A program made the position numbers and the translations under genes. Below are positions 17,656-26,260 of a stretch of DNA of 64,000 nucleotides, piece after piece. Under the pieces are notes generated by a model. It saw only the letters and a list, made by a program, of their open reading frames with translations, ran no database searches and was not told the origin of the DNA. The DNA is from Bradyrhizobium elkanii USDA 76 (GTDB lineage Bacteria > Pseudomonadota > Alphaproteobacteria > Rhizobiales > Xanthobacteraceae): NCBI RefSeq assembly GCF_023278185.1, contig NZ_CP066356.1, positions 3,216,001 to 3,280,000 of the forward strand, in the 5' to 3' direction. Position 1 is the stretch's first letter; every line of letters begins with the position of its first letter.

Positions 17656-18686
17656 GAGGTTTGCGGCTTATCTTGGTGCGATCCGCCGAACAGATCAGCG
17701 ATCCAGGCGGCCGACGGACTCTCGGCACAGAAGGTCAGAATAGCGAGCGTGATCGGCACGCCGATGAAGGTCCCGAACAGGCCCCAAAGCGAGCTCCAGA
17801 AGAAGATCGCAAACAGCACCAGGAACGGCGAGATCGACAATGTCGAGCCGGCCACCCGCGGTTCGATATAGCTGCCTACCACGAACTGGATGACGTTGAG
17901 ACAGGCGAACACACCAAACACCGCGGGCCAGCTCTCGAACTGCGTCATGGCCAGCAGCGTGGGGAACAGCGTCGCGATGAAAGGGCCGACGAAAGGAATG
18001 TAGTTGAGGACAAAGGCGATCACGCCCCATTCGAATGCGAATGGCAGTCCGGTCACGGCGGCGAACAGGCCGACCAACAGACCCGTGACCGCGCTCATCT
18101 GCGTCCGCACCAGCATATACTTGCGAAACTTGGCGGCCGTCGCTTTGCTGCCCTTGAGCAGGACGCGCGCAGCGGTGCGATTCTCCAACCGCTGGATTCG
18201 TCGACCAGCGTCTTCGACCTCGAGAAGTCCCAGCACGACATAGACCAGCGCGACGAGCCAGAAGCTCAACGTGGTGTTGACGCGGCCGGTGACGTATTGC
18301 GTGGTGCGCAGCAGCCAGCCGACGTTGAAATGCTCCGCCCAAAGGCCGGCGAACGAGACGCCATGGCCGTCGAGCCAGATCACCGCGGCATCGTAGAAGG
18401 CTTGATACCGCGCCGCATCCGTAATCAATGAGCGCCCGACGCGGCCGAACCCCCACGCCGCAAGCGAGGCAAATGCGACGCAGGTAGCGGTCGTAACGAC
18501 GACGGTAACCGCGAGCGCGAGGAGTTTCGGCAGCCATGACTGGAGCCGTTGCTGAACGGGCCAGACGATCGCGATGATGAACAGGGCGGCCGCAAGCGGG
18601 GCGAGCACGCTGCGCGCCTGAGCCACCGCCGCAATGACCAGCACCGCGGCGATGATGCCGGTCGTGATCTTCAACCCGCCTGCCAT
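17652..18686 (-). CDS. AI-2E family transporter (PerM/TqsA-type)
   Basis: 344 residues with about eight membrane segments, including the family-typical paired helices at the N-terminus, a central soluble region (about 90-140) and the 'FVLNYIPFVGPFIATLFP' region near 235-252. Members include quorum-signal exporters and ion antiporters, so no substrate is given. Convergent with the metallophosphoesterase; stop codons overlap. Confidence 0.85.
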   Translation of the reverse strand: MAGGLKITTGIIAAVLVIAAVAQARSVLAPLAAALFIIAIVWPVQQRLQSWLPKLLALAVTVVVTTATCVAFASLAAWGFGRVGRSLITDAARYQAFYDAAVIWLDGHGVSFAGLWAEHFNVGWLLRTTQYVTGRVNTTLSFWLVALVYVVLGLLEVEDAGRRIQRLENRTAARVLLKGSKATAAKFRKYMLVRTQMSAVTGLLVGLFAAVTGLPFAFEWGVIAFVLNYIPFVGPFIATLFPTLLAMTQFESWPAVFGVFACLNVIQFVVGSYIEPRVAGSTLSISPFLVLFAIFFWSSLWGLFGTFIGVPITLAILTFCAESPSAAWIADLFGGSHQDKPQTS

Positions 18687-18771
18687 CCTTGAGTTGTCCG
18701 ACCTCCGTGAACGCAGAGATTGTCAGTCTGTCTCGTCGCGCGACAAGACCGGAAAGGGACTTGCGGCGCAG

Positions 18772-19236
18772 CTACAGCAATCCTCGATAGATTCCTGGCG
18801 CGGAGCCTTCGATGGCGACCGCGCCGACGGCCTTCGAATAGAATTCTGCCGGCCCGACGCCGCCGATGATGGCATAGCCAAAACCCTCGTGTTTCATGTC
18901 CTCGAGGCAGGCGAACAGCAGCGCCTTGCCGATTCCGCCCTGCTGCGCCTTCGGCGCGACACCGGTCGGGCCGAAGAAGTTGCGACAGGCCGCGTCGTGG
19001 CAGGCAAATCCCACGATCTTCTTTTGCTGGATCGCGATGAAGCAGGAGACCGGTTGGCGGCTGAACGCGACCTCGGTTTCGCTGGCCCACGCCTCGCTGA
19101 ATGTCTCCCGCACCCAGGCCACGACCTTGTGCTTTTCAGGCGCGAGCGCGCGGCGCATCGCAATTCCGGCCTTGAGCAATCGATCATAGGCGGGCCGGGA
19201 ATCGGGCAGAGCGTAGAGCTTGACGAGCATGTCCAT
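18772..19236 (-). CDS. GNAT-family N-acetyltransferase
   Basis: 154 residues, usual length for a single GNAT domain. The acetyl-CoA pyrophosphate loop is seen as QQGGIGKAL (about 98-106), preceded by a beta strand with GPTGVAP; the C-terminal 'GPAEFYSKAVGA' fits the end of the fold. It would acylate an amine with acetyl-CoA in the cytoplasm; acceptor unknown. Same strand as, and 85 bases before, the AI-2E family gene, so the two may be one transcript. Confidence 0.85.
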   Translation of the reverse strand: MDMLVKLYALPDSRPAYDRLLKAGIAMRRALAPEKHKVVAWVRETFSEAWASETEVAFSRQPVSCFIAIQQKKIVGFACHDAACRNFFGPTGVAPKAQQGGIGKALLFACLEDMKHEGFGYAIIGGVGPAEFYSKAVGAVAIEGSAPGIYRGLL

Positions 19237-19300
19237 CCGGCGAGCTTAGTTGAAAACGCGTCCCGCGGGCAAATCACGGGAGCAAGGTGACGGCGCCGGA

Positions 19301-19420
19301 CTACCATTTGCGTTGTCGCTTGTTCGCGGTCGTCCTGACTTCACGTGCAATTGCCCAGAAATACCCGCCGCAGAATGCAACAATCGCGACAATCACACCG
19401 GCGGCGATCAGCTCTTGCAT
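19301..19420 (-). CDS. 39-residue single-pass membrane micro-protein
   Basis: An ATG at 19420 preceded by GGAGA at 9 bases opens a 39-codon frame ending TAG at 19301. The product begins MQELIAAGVIVAIV: one hydrophobic segment (4-25), then a basic tail (ANKRQRKW). Composition fits a real small membrane protein with its tail in the cytoplasm. No function can be assigned. It lies between the GNAT gene and the divergent IalB-like gene. Confidence 0.55.
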   Translation of the reverse strand: MQELIAAGVIVAIVAFCGGYFWAIAREVRTTANKRQRKW

Positions 19421-19527
19421 ATCAGCGGTTCTCCAAGTATTCGTACCTCGCATACGTGGGAATTATGCCCACAAATGCGCCGAAAAGGCAGATCGGTTTC
19501 GGGACGTAACGAGGCGGAGCGAATGCG

Positions 19528-20160
19528 ATGCTGACGGTCAGCGCAGCAGACAGGCGTCTTCGGGCAATCGTCGCTCTCGTCGTCATGGCCGGCGTCGGTT
19601 CGGCGCAAGTCGCCCGAACACCCGATATGTCGGATGCCAGTGGGAGCGCCGTCTCCATGCCGATCGACACACGGAGCCAGACGTCCGCGATGGATGGCGT
19701 GGTCCGCGCCGTCCAGCTTCCCAAGGGCGCTTCCACGATCAGCGAGACCTACGGAGACTGGATCGTCAAATGCCAGCTCGACGGCGGGGCCAAGCTGTGT
19801 ACCCTCGGGCAGACACAGCTCGCCAAGGAAACCAATCAGCAAATCTTCGCCATCGAACTGATTCCCAGGGACGGAAAGGCCGAAGGCAACATCTTGATGC
19901 CGTTCGGGCTGAAGTTCGACGCCGGTTCCGTCCTCAAGCTTGACGGCAAGGATCTGGAGCAGACGCGCTTCTCCACCTGCACGACGCAAGGCTGCTTGCT
20001 GCCGGTATCCTTTCCCACGGTCGTGACCGACACCATCAGCAGGGCCAAAATGCTCACCGTTGCCGCACAGAGCATCAGCAACGGGCGGGCTGTCGTCTTT
20101 AACGTCCCCCTCAACGGCTTCGCCGCGGCGCTGGAGCGCACCATTCAGCTCGGAAGCTGA
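19528..20160 (+). CDS. Invasion-associated locus B (IalB)-family protein
   Basis: 210 residues with a weak N-terminal signal (hydrophobic 12-27). The core motif 'ETYGDWIVKC' near residue 72 and two Cys pairs (KCQLDGGAKLC and STCTTQGC) match the IalB family, small periplasmic or outer-membrane-linked proteins common in Rhizobiales. In Bartonella IalB aids red-cell invasion, but the role in free-living rhizobia is unknown. Stands alone. Confidence 0.85.
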   Translation: MLTVSAADRRLRAIVALVVMAGVGSAQVARTPDMSDASGSAVSMPIDTRSQTSAMDGVVRAVQLPKGASTISETYGDWIVKCQLDGGAKLCTLGQTQLAKETNQQIFAIELIPRDGKAEGNILMPFGLKFDAGSVLKLDGKDLEQTRFSTCTTQGCLLPVSFPTVVTDTISRAKMLTVAAQSISNGRAVVFNVPLNGFAAALERTIQLGS

Positions 20161-20631
20161 GCGGCACGACGTTCCGCGCCCACCGCACGATGGCTGCGAC
20201 AAATCACCCCGACGGGCAAAATCCCGCTCCGTCGTCGGGCAAATCATTGATCCAATTCCGCCCGTCTCACCCGATTGAGGGGCGCTTCGCGGTCGTCACG
20301 AACGTGGGTCGAGATGCGGTGGACGCCGATTGCGCAACTGACGAGTGCGCATGACGTGGACGGTGAAGCCGTGTGGTCCTGATGCCAAGCCTTTTTTTCA
20401 TGATCCAAAGAACGAATAAAAGCCATGTCTGTCAATGGTTTAAACAGAGCCGCTTGAGCTGGGTCCCAATAGGCCCTTAGACCGTTCACCTTCGGGTCCG
20501 CCGGTGCCAGACCATAGCTTCGGCCCATCGTGTGACGGGCAAATACCGGGCATCTACGGTGGATGACGTCCGTTGATGTCCGGCCTGATCTGGAAGATAG
20601 TTGGAAACGCGAACAAACGGTGGGGGCCGCG
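20161..20631. other. Gene-free stretch with degraded dispersed repeat
   Basis: 470 bases without a believable gene. The first half is repeat sequence (see 20199-20385). The rest shows only the ribosome binding site region (TGGGGG) for the cyclase fusion gene. Base composition drops from here to about 26 kb. Confidence 0.5.
20199..20385. repeat. Degraded dispersed repeat (Bradyrhizobium intergenic family)
   Basis: Two near copies of 'cgacgggcaaaatc / cgtcgggcaaatca' are followed by 'ctcacccgattgagg', 'cgtcacgaacgtgg' and 'gcatgacgtggacgg'. I recognise this order of words as a common repeat of Bradyrhizobium genomes, here with decayed spacing. It marks the left edge of the accessory patch. Confidence 0.5.
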
Positions 20632-21969
20632 ATGACGGAAGTAGCGTTGCCCGAGACGCAGTATGCGCAGAGCGGCGACTTCAACATCGCCTATCAAGTC
20701 ATGGGCGACGGGCCCACCGACATTATCCTAGTTCCGGGGATTATATCCCACATCGATTTTCAGCACGAACTCCCGGGCTATACGCGCTTTCTTCGTCGCT
20801 TGGCGAAGTTCTCAAGGGTCGTCACGTTCGACAAGAGAGGTCAAGGACTATCAGATCGGTTGGCCGACGTACCGTCTCTTGAGGAACGTATCGACGATGT
20901 CCGCACGATCATGGACGCCATCAACTCCAAGCGTGCTGCGCTAGTTGGCTTCTCTGAAGGCGCGTCGATGAGCGTTCTATTCGCGACGACCTACCCAGAG
21001 CGCGTGTCCCACTTGGTCTTATTCGGAGGGCTGGCGCGGATATCAGACCTGCTCCCGCCCAACCTCACGCCATCCGAGGTTCAGGAACGGTTAGCTTACG
21101 TCGTAAAGAGTTGGGGAAACGGGGACTTCCTCAAGCGAGTTTTCGCGAGTGATGCTGGCAATCCGGAGATACTCGCTCGCATCGCAAAATTCGAAAAGTT
21201 GGGCAGCAGTCCTGGCGCACTAAAATCCTACATACTTTCGAACCGACGGATAGACATCAACCCCATCCTCCCAGTCGTCCGCACGCCAACCCTAGTGCTG
21301 CACCGAACAACCGACGCGCAGGTGCCTGTAACGTTAGGCCGCAAGCTCGCCGCCGGTATCCCGGGAGCGAAATACATTGAATATCCGTCGGGCGATCACG
21401 CGTTCTGGACGGGAGACATTGAGCGAGTTACCGGAGACATCGAAGAATTCATCACTGGACAACGCGCCAGCGAGGGAATTGATCTGGAGCGCATACTCGC
21501 TACCGTTCTCTTTACTGATATCGTTGGGTCGACCAATCTTGCTTTGCAACTCGGCGATCACCGTTGGCGTGACCTCTTGGACAATCACGACGATCGTTCC
21601 GGCCGGATTGTCAGCAAGCATCGCGGCACTTTGGTGAAGAGCACAGGGGATGGCGTTCTGGCAACATTTGATGGACCGGGACGGGCTGTGCGATGCGCCT
21701 TGGCGCTCAGTGAGGAGAGCAAAAGCATTGGTTTGCCAGTTCGCGCGGGTCTTCATTGCGGCGAGGTCGAAATCAGAGGCAACGACATCGGTGGCATTGC
21801 CGTCCACGCAGCCGCGCGGGTGATGTCGCAGTCGGGAAGCAATGAGGTATTTGTCTCGCGGGTGGTCACCGACCTCGTAGCAGGCACCGATCTGAAGTTC
21901 TCCGAGCGAGGCTCATACGAATTAAAGGGGCTGCCCGGGAAATGGGATCTTTTCGCCGCGAGCAAATAG
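20632..21969 (+). CDS. Alpha/beta hydrolase - adenylate/guanylate cyclase fusion
   Basis: 445 residues from the ATG at 20632. Residues 1-280 are an alpha/beta hydrolase with nucleophile Ser108 (GFSEGA), acid Asp228 and His256 (SGDHAFW). Residues 290-445 are a class III nucleotide cyclase with metal aspartates Asp296 (FTDIVGS) and Asp340 (STGDGVLATF). It could couple ligand sensing or hydrolysis to cAMP synthesis; the substrate is unknown. The upstream frame to 20563 lacks a ribosome binding site. GC is lower than in flanking genes, suggesting transfer. Confidence 0.88.
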   Translation: MTEVALPETQYAQSGDFNIAYQVMGDGPTDIILVPGIISHIDFQHELPGYTRFLRRLAKFSRVVTFDKRGQGLSDRLADVPSLEERIDDVRTIMDAINSKRAALVGFSEGASMSVLFATTYPERVSHLVLFGGLARISDLLPPNLTPSEVQERLAYVVKSWGNGDFLKRVFASDAGNPEILARIAKFEKLGSSPGALKSYILSNRRIDINPILPVVRTPTLVLHRTTDAQVPVTLGRKLAAGIPGAKYIEYPSGDHAFWTGDIERVTGDIEEFITGQRASEGIDLERILATVLFTDIVGSTNLALQLGDHRWRDLLDNHDDRSGRIVSKHRGTLVKSTGDGVLATFDGPGRAVRCALALSEESKSIGLPVRAGLHCGEVEIRGNDIGGIAVHAAARVMSQSGSNEVFVSRVVTDLVAGTDLKFSERGSYELKGLPGKWDLFAASK

Positions 21970-22432
21970 TAGGCCGCCTTGACGCCATAGACGGCGCTGC
22001 CATTCCGGCGCAGCACCGTTGCGCGCTCCTCGGCGCAATGCGACCGAAGCATCTCGACAGATCGCCGCCGGTCAAGCCGCGAAAGCGCCCGCCATGATCG
22101 CCATACCAGTTCCAAATCGCTCATCGCGCTATCCTACGGAAGTCGCAACGATAACCCGGCGCAGCAAAATCGCGAAAAGACGAGGCCAAATACGCGAAAG
22201 GCCCGGCGTCCCGCACCGCCTTTCGAGGGCACGGCTCAAAGTACCTTAGCTTAGGTCCCGTTGCCGATTGGGCCACGAACTCGTTTGACGAGGCGCCATC
22301 AGATGTTCTGGCCCCACCGTTTGGACTACCGATGTTCTCCGAGGTGAACAGAGTTTCATATCTCGATTAGCGCAGGGTATTGACGTCCGCTAGCGCCCTC
22401 TTCAAATGGTTCCCGGCATCGGGGAACCTCAA
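21970..22432. other. Gene-free stretch after the cyclase fusion
   Basis: 462 bases. Open frames on both strands here (for example 22019-22249 on + and 21753-22124 on -) have unconvincing composition and overlap the cyclase gene or lack start signals. A start of the minus frame (MSDLELVWRSW...) looks gene-like for about 50 residues and could be a remnant. Confidence 0.4.
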
Positions 22433-22615
22433 ATGAAGGACATGAAGGCGCACTTGGAGAAGCTTCGGGTCGAGGCCGAGGAGTGCGAACTCATCAGCAA
22501 GCTCGCGACCAACGAGACTAAGAAAGACTTGTTTGCCAAGCTAGCCGCCCATCATCGGGCGCTCGCTGATGAGGTGGAACGGACGATCAACGCTTCCAAA
22601 CCGCAGAGCACATAG
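22433..22615 (+). CDS. Small helical protein of unknown function
   Basis: 60 residues from the ATG at 22433 (a start at 22406 would add nine). Almost entirely amphipathic and charged: MKDMKAHLEKLRVEAEE, then KKDLFAKLAAHHRALADEVE. I know similar small proteins in several copies in Bradyrhizobium genomes. No function known; likely a helical hairpin. Confidence 0.65.
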   Translation: MKDMKAHLEKLRVEAEECELISKLATNETKKDLFAKLAAHHRALADEVERTINASKPQST

Positions 22616-22692
22616 GAGTTTTGGTTGCCGTGTTCGCGTCGTAGTTCTGCCGGTCCGGGGATCTCCGTGGGTGAACCGAGTGCCAGTCCCAG

Positions 22693-22821
22693 TTAGCGCG
22701 CTTTGTACGCCGTGATGACTTGGTGGAATTCGTCGTCATCGTCTACGGTCAATAAACCGATGACCATCCAGCCTGCGCACAAGCCGAGAACTATCAGCGC
22801 CATTTTTAGCCACGGTCTCAT
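22693..22821 (-). CDS. 42-residue single-pass membrane micro-protein
   Basis: ATG at 22821 to TAA at 22693. The product MRPWLKMALIVLGLCAG... has a basic start, one membrane segment (about 6-25), an acidic patch (DDDDE) and a basic end. The ribosome binding site is poor (GGAG 13 bases away). Composition rather than signals supports it. Confidence 0.45.
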   Translation of the reverse strand: MRPWLKMALIVLGLCAGWMVIGLLTVDDDDEFHQVITAYKAR

Positions 22822-23278
22822 AAAGGCTAATATGCTCCGAGAACCAGCTATTTACCACCCCACGGTGCTTTGCCGTGGCACAAATTGCACCGGCGATCCC
22901 TAGCATCCGGGCGTAGAGTTCCAACTCCAAACGCAGGGGTTGTTGCAGTGACCTACCTTTTAGCGCGCTCATCGTGACGCTCGGGCTAAGCCCCATCGCA
23001 ATCGTGGCTATTGCCCTGTTCATGTAGAAAAGAGAGGCCGCGCCGTCGAATGCCCTGAAAGCCGGCCCGCTCGCGCACCGAAAACCTTAACGGGATCGGC
23101 AGTATCAAGCCGCTCGCGCGATATCACTGCCGGCAACCCAGACCGGCGTTGCCGATTAACGGTTTTCTACCAATTGGTGTCAGTCTAGGTCATTGCGGTT
23201 AGGTCGCGACGAGCGACAACGCATTCCGGAATGCTCAACCTGACCAGCCCGGTTGGCGGTCTCCCTATGGGGCCCACG

Positions 23279-23413
23279 ATGATCAAAGGTTTTGCGATTG
23301 CAGCCCTCGCGCTGCTAGGTGCATCGCAGGTAGACCAGTATCTCACCCACGGCCGATACACCGACGCCACCATGATGATGGTGAGACAGATGAGGCACTC
23401 CTTTGGGATTTAG
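23279..23413 (+). CDS. 44-residue micro-protein with N-terminal hydrophobic segment
   Basis: ATG at 23279; product starts MIKGFAIAALALLGAS, then a polar part ending MRQMRHSFGI. The hydrophobic segment may be a signal or anchor. I recognise this kind of short 'VDQYLTHGRYTDA' protein from Bradyrhizobium. Function unknown; the upstream frame to 23231 is not needed. Confidence 0.55.
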   Translation: MIKGFAIAALALLGASQVDQYLTHGRYTDATMMMVRQMRHSFGI

Positions 23414-23561
23414 CAGTCCCGGGCTCTATGCAACCTTAGGGGTTCCGCTCTAGTGAGGACGAGCGCAGGGGTGTACTGCGCCTTGGGCTTACCGGCGGAC
23501 CTAGCTACCTGAGCTAGGGCCGCTCCTCGGCTCGTCGATCCTCACATGACGTCGCTCAAGT

Positions 23562-23990
23562 TCATGCAGGCGCCTTTTGCAATCGTCGCTCCCAAGGCAG
23601 CGCCGGCACCTTCAATGCGAAGGCGCCATCGCCGAGCAGTGCTTGGGCGAGTAGCATCACCGCCCAGACAAAGGGCATTTCCCATCCGCCTTCGACGAAC
23701 CAGAAGTTCTTACGGACCATCCAGAAGTGCGTGGCACCGAGCATCATCGGCAGCGTGTACAAGCTCACCCAGCGGGTATAGACGCCGAGCAGCAATAGGA
23801 TGCTCGCCGCGAATTCCGCGCTCAACGTGTATGTGAGCACCCATTCTGGATATCCGGCTTTCAATAGGCCGTTCCACCAAAGACTGATCGGCTTCAAGAT
23901 GAACTTGCCGTAGAGCGCCGCCAGGAACAGCCCGGCAATCGTAATCCGCAAAATGAACGCAGCGTAAGGCGCAGTCCTTTGGTCGATCAT
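23562..23990 (-). CDS. DoxX-family membrane protein
   Basis: 142 residues from the ATG at 23990; the longer frame to 24071 is not membrane-like. Four hydrophobic segments, with the family-typical first helix 'LRITIAGLFLAALYGKF' and 'GYPEWVLTYTLSAEFAASILLLLG' region split over helices 2-3. DoxX-family proteins sit in the inner membrane and are tied to redox or oxidative-stress functions in some species; no specific role here. Confidence 0.75.
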   Translation of the reverse strand: MIDQRTAPYAAFILRITIAGLFLAALYGKFILKPISLWWNGLLKAGYPEWVLTYTLSAEFAASILLLLGVYTRWVSLYTLPMMLGATHFWMVRKNFWFVEGGWEMPFVWAVMLLAQALLGDGAFALKVPALPWERRLQKAPA

Positions 23991-24079
23991 CGCATGCTCC
24001 CAATGAAGCGGAAGCGCATGGTCCGAAGGTCTACTGGCAGGAGATCGTCCGACGGAACGGCGCGACCGCAAATACTAAT

Positions 24080-24271
24080 AAAAGAATGCAGCCATTGGAG
24101 GCGCTGCGCGCGATGCAGTCTATCCGTAAAAACCCGGACGGCATGCCGGCAAACCGGAGCCACCGTATTCATCCGGAATGGAAGTTCGCCCCGCACCGCA
24201 GCATATACCCAGTGTTCATCGAGTTCATATTTGCATTTCGCCCGGCCGTCTTAATTGGCGGCCGGGCTTTT
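24080..24271 (+). ncRNA. Candidate small RNA ended by an intrinsic terminator
   Basis: The + strand terminator at 24240-24271 has no believable + strand gene before it: 24072-24239 is free of genes and the nearest + gene ends at 23413. An AT-rich tract (tactaataaaag, near 24074) could be a -10 region. The exact 5' end is a guess. It could instead be the end of an unseen short coding transcript. Confidence 0.3.
24240..24271 (+). terminator. Rho-independent terminator
   Basis: GCCCGGCCG (24240-24248) pairs with CGGCCGGGC (24259-24267) around a 10-base loop, directly followed by TTTT (24268-24271). Orientation is + strand: the minus-strand side has no T-run. Confidence 0.8.
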
Positions 24272-24286
24272 GTGTGCCGATCGGTG

Positions 24287-24481
24287 CTAGTTCTTCTTGA
24301 GATCGCGCAGTTTACGCATGTAGTAGCCGTGGCTCTGGACCGCCTGTCTGATCTCCTCGCTGACCCTGACGCCCCTCCTTCTGCTCTTGCGCCACTTACC
24401 TTGAGCGCTGACAGCCGGCACCGGAAAACCCTTTCTCACGACGAGCAGATCATGTCTGACATTGAAATACACCTCGACCAT
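24287..24481 (-). CDS. Small basic protein of unknown function
   Basis: 64 residues from the ATG at 24481, which has GGGAGA six bases upstream; a TTG four codons earlier is the only other start. The centre is strongly basic (KWRKSRRRGVRV) and the end is KLRDLKK. It may bind nucleic acid, but no domain is recognised. Ends 16 bases from the convergent + strand terminator. Confidence 0.55.
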   Translation of the reverse strand: MVEVYFNVRHDLLVVRKGFPVPAVSAQGKWRKSRRRGVRVSEEIRQAVQSHGYYMRKLRDLKKN

Positions 24482-24633
24482 GTAATCTCCCAAAACCGTT
24501 GAAAGTATTGGTCCAGAGCAGATCGCCGTTCGCCGAAATGCAACCGGGTCTTTGGCGCTCGCCTGTGAATATCAAGGACAAGCGGCGTGCTCGTCGATCC
24601 TGAGACGGTATTTTCTGTTTGGATGTTGTTCGT

Positions 24634-24834
24634 ATGCCGCACCCAACGACCAACGACTATCTGGACGAATATGATCGGGAGCTAGACGAGATCGTTGCCG
24701 CCTGCGACGGCGATGTGCGCAGCGCTCTGAGGGCTCTCTTGCTGGTCAACGAGCAGTTGGAGCGCATCCTAGATTGTTTGAACGCGGAACTGATCGAGCA
24801 CGTGTCGCGGCATCGACGGCAGACGGTGCACTAA
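24634..24834 (+). CDS. Small acidic helical protein of unknown function
   Basis: 66 residues from the ATG at 24634 (MPHPTTNDYLDEYDREL). Charged N-terminal half and a leucine-rich helix (VRSALRALLLVNEQLERIL). I have seen similar proteins in rhizobia. No function known. Divergent from the small basic gene, with 152 bases between the starts. Confidence 0.6.
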   Translation: MPHPTTNDYLDEYDRELDEIVAACDGDVRSALRALLLVNEQLERILDCLNAELIEHVSRHRRQTVH

Positions 24835-24903
24835 GCCGCAAATGGGCTCGGGCGAGACGCAGCCTAGAATGCCGCCATCTTTGTCGCAAACCCGGTGGCG
24901 CGG

Positions 24904-25308
24904 CTATGGCGAGTCCTTTGGACAGAGCGGAGACGTACCAACATTCAACAGTTGAGAGACGGCAGTCACCAATTGGGCAGGCGCAAATGGCTTCGTCAAA
25001 AGGATGCTGTTGGGCACGCCGTTCGCAGTCCATTGCTCGGCGCTGGCGCCGGTCATGTAAACGATCGGAAAATCGGGATGCATTTCTCGGACACGGCGAG
25101 CAAGCTGCCAGCCATCCATCGTATTCGCGCCGAGATTTACATCGGTGACGAGGGCTCGGTACTTATCTCCGCTGTCTCGCAACAAGCTCAACGCCTCATC
25201 GCCCGACGAAACGCCAAATGGCGCAAAGCCCGCCTCGCTAAGAGCACCGCTAATGAAGCTGTGGACCAAATGCTCGTCATCGACGATTAGGATATCGATA
25301 GTGTCCAA
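24904..25308 (-). CDS. Single-domain response regulator (receiver only)
   Basis: I start it at TTG 25308, where GGGAGG precedes at about six bases and the receiver fold begins at once (DTIDILIVDDE); an ATG at 25386 would add 26 unrelated residues. The resulting 134 residues carry the acidic pair in VDDE, the phospho-acceptor Asp in VTDVNLG, Thr in YMTGA and Lys in LLTKPF. No output domain, so it probably acts by protein contacts or phosphorelay. Its kinase is not in this patch. Confidence 0.8.
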   Translation of the reverse strand: MDTIDILIVDDEHLVHSFISGALSEAGFAPFGVSSGDEALSLLRDSGDKYRALVTDVNLGANTMDGWQLARRVREMHPDFPIVYMTGASAEQWTANGVPNSILLTKPFAPAQLVTAVSQLLNVGTSPLCPKDSP

Positions 25309-25573
25309 GGGGCCACCTCCCGCCGCAGCGTTGAGCGAGTTCCAAATTGACGCCCTGGCAGGAAGATGGTTCCCTTCGGGACGCATAAAGTCGCTCCCCT
25401 CGGTTCTTGCGTTTCATCATTCGAGGGGCCGGCGGTGTTCTCCCGTGTCGATCCAGATGGACATCTCATCTGCCGGGGCCTTGCGTAAGCCAAATGGCTT
25501 CGCACCGCTTGACAAAGAAAGGGTCCCACACGTGCGGTCTCCCAAGACGCCCGCCTGGTATTCCGCACGTAAT

Positions 25574-25978
25574 TCAGGCGACGAGACGTAGATTGGTCTC
25601 AGGTTGCTTTGCGAGGCTGCCAATGATCCGTCGCAACTCGGCCGCGACGCCCTCGATTTTCCTTCATTCGCGTCGAATGATTGTAGACCTTGCCGGTGAC
25701 GGTGGGCACGGCGACCTCGGCCTTCTTGCTCGAGGAATGATCGAGGCAACGTGCGATCCACGCATCATCAAAGCCAAGATCGCCGGCCAAGGTCGCCGCC
25801 GTCCGCGTAGATCGTGCTGATCGCCGAGCGGGCAGGCGAAGACGTATTGCTTGTTCGATGCCCTGAGCGCCTCGCGGGCAATCTCGACCGCCAGGTCGGA
25901 CAGCGGCTGCTGGATCACTCGGCGCTTCTTCACGCGCTTGAGGGGCACGTCAAGTTCTACCCATTGCTCGGGGCCCAT
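25574..25978 (-). pseudogene. Decayed tyrosine recombinase (integrase) C-terminal remnant
   Basis: Three pieces in two frames read as one integrase. From 25978: WVELDVPLKRVKKRR...LSDLAVEIAREAL. Then, after a one-base loss near 25811 that breaks the 'HDLRRTAATLAGDLG' box, DDAWIARCLDHSSSKKA...VYNHSTR in another frame. Then, after a further shift near 25650, GVAAELRRIIGSLAKQ in the first frame, stop at 25574. About 40 residues before the HDLRR box also seem lost (FACPLGDQ joins directly to H). The N-terminal half is not recognisable. It marks a dead mobile element at the right edge of the accessory patch. Confidence 0.8.
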
Positions 25979-26260
25979 GGGTGCGATCGGCTCCCAACTT
26001 TCCCTACGCTCTCTTCAACAGGGAGGGCGGAACGAAGAGCAAAGCTCGGGCGAAACGCGCCGCGAGAACGCGGATTTGTGACTCACAGATCGTGCAACAA
26101 TTTCAGCGTTGTCCCGGCGAAGGCCGGACCCATTACCACGAATGCGAATTGTTGCGCGACGCTGGGGCTACAGCCTGTTTTTCAACAACGCGACCCTGTG
26201 GTTATGGGTCCCGGCCTTCGCCGGGACGACGAATGGAGAAAGCCTGCGCCGCTTTCGCTC
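25979..26260. other. Gene-free stretch between integrase remnant and class II aldolase gene
   Basis: Holds about 130 bases of unassigned sequence, then the palindromic repeat at 26108-26230. A long + strand open frame through here is a shadow. Confidence 0.5.
26108..26230. repeat. Large palindromic intergenic repeat (Bradyrhizobium type)
   Basis: The left arm (tgtcccggcgaaggccgga, then cccattaccac) is nearly the reverse complement of the right arm (gtggttatgggtcccggc, then cttcgccgggac), with a loop of about 55 bases. I recognise this sequence as very common between genes in Bradyrhizobium. The arms differ at a few bases, so this copy is diverging. Confidence 0.75.

Noticed and set aside
21753..22124. 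Minus-strand frame beginning MSDLELVWRSW
   Set aside because: The first 50 residues look helical, but most of the rest is antisense to the cyclase domain; too weak for a gene call.
25417..25761. Minus-strand frame overlapping the integrase remnant
   Set aside because: Its first half is an out-of-frame reading of the integrase; the tail has no recognisable features.
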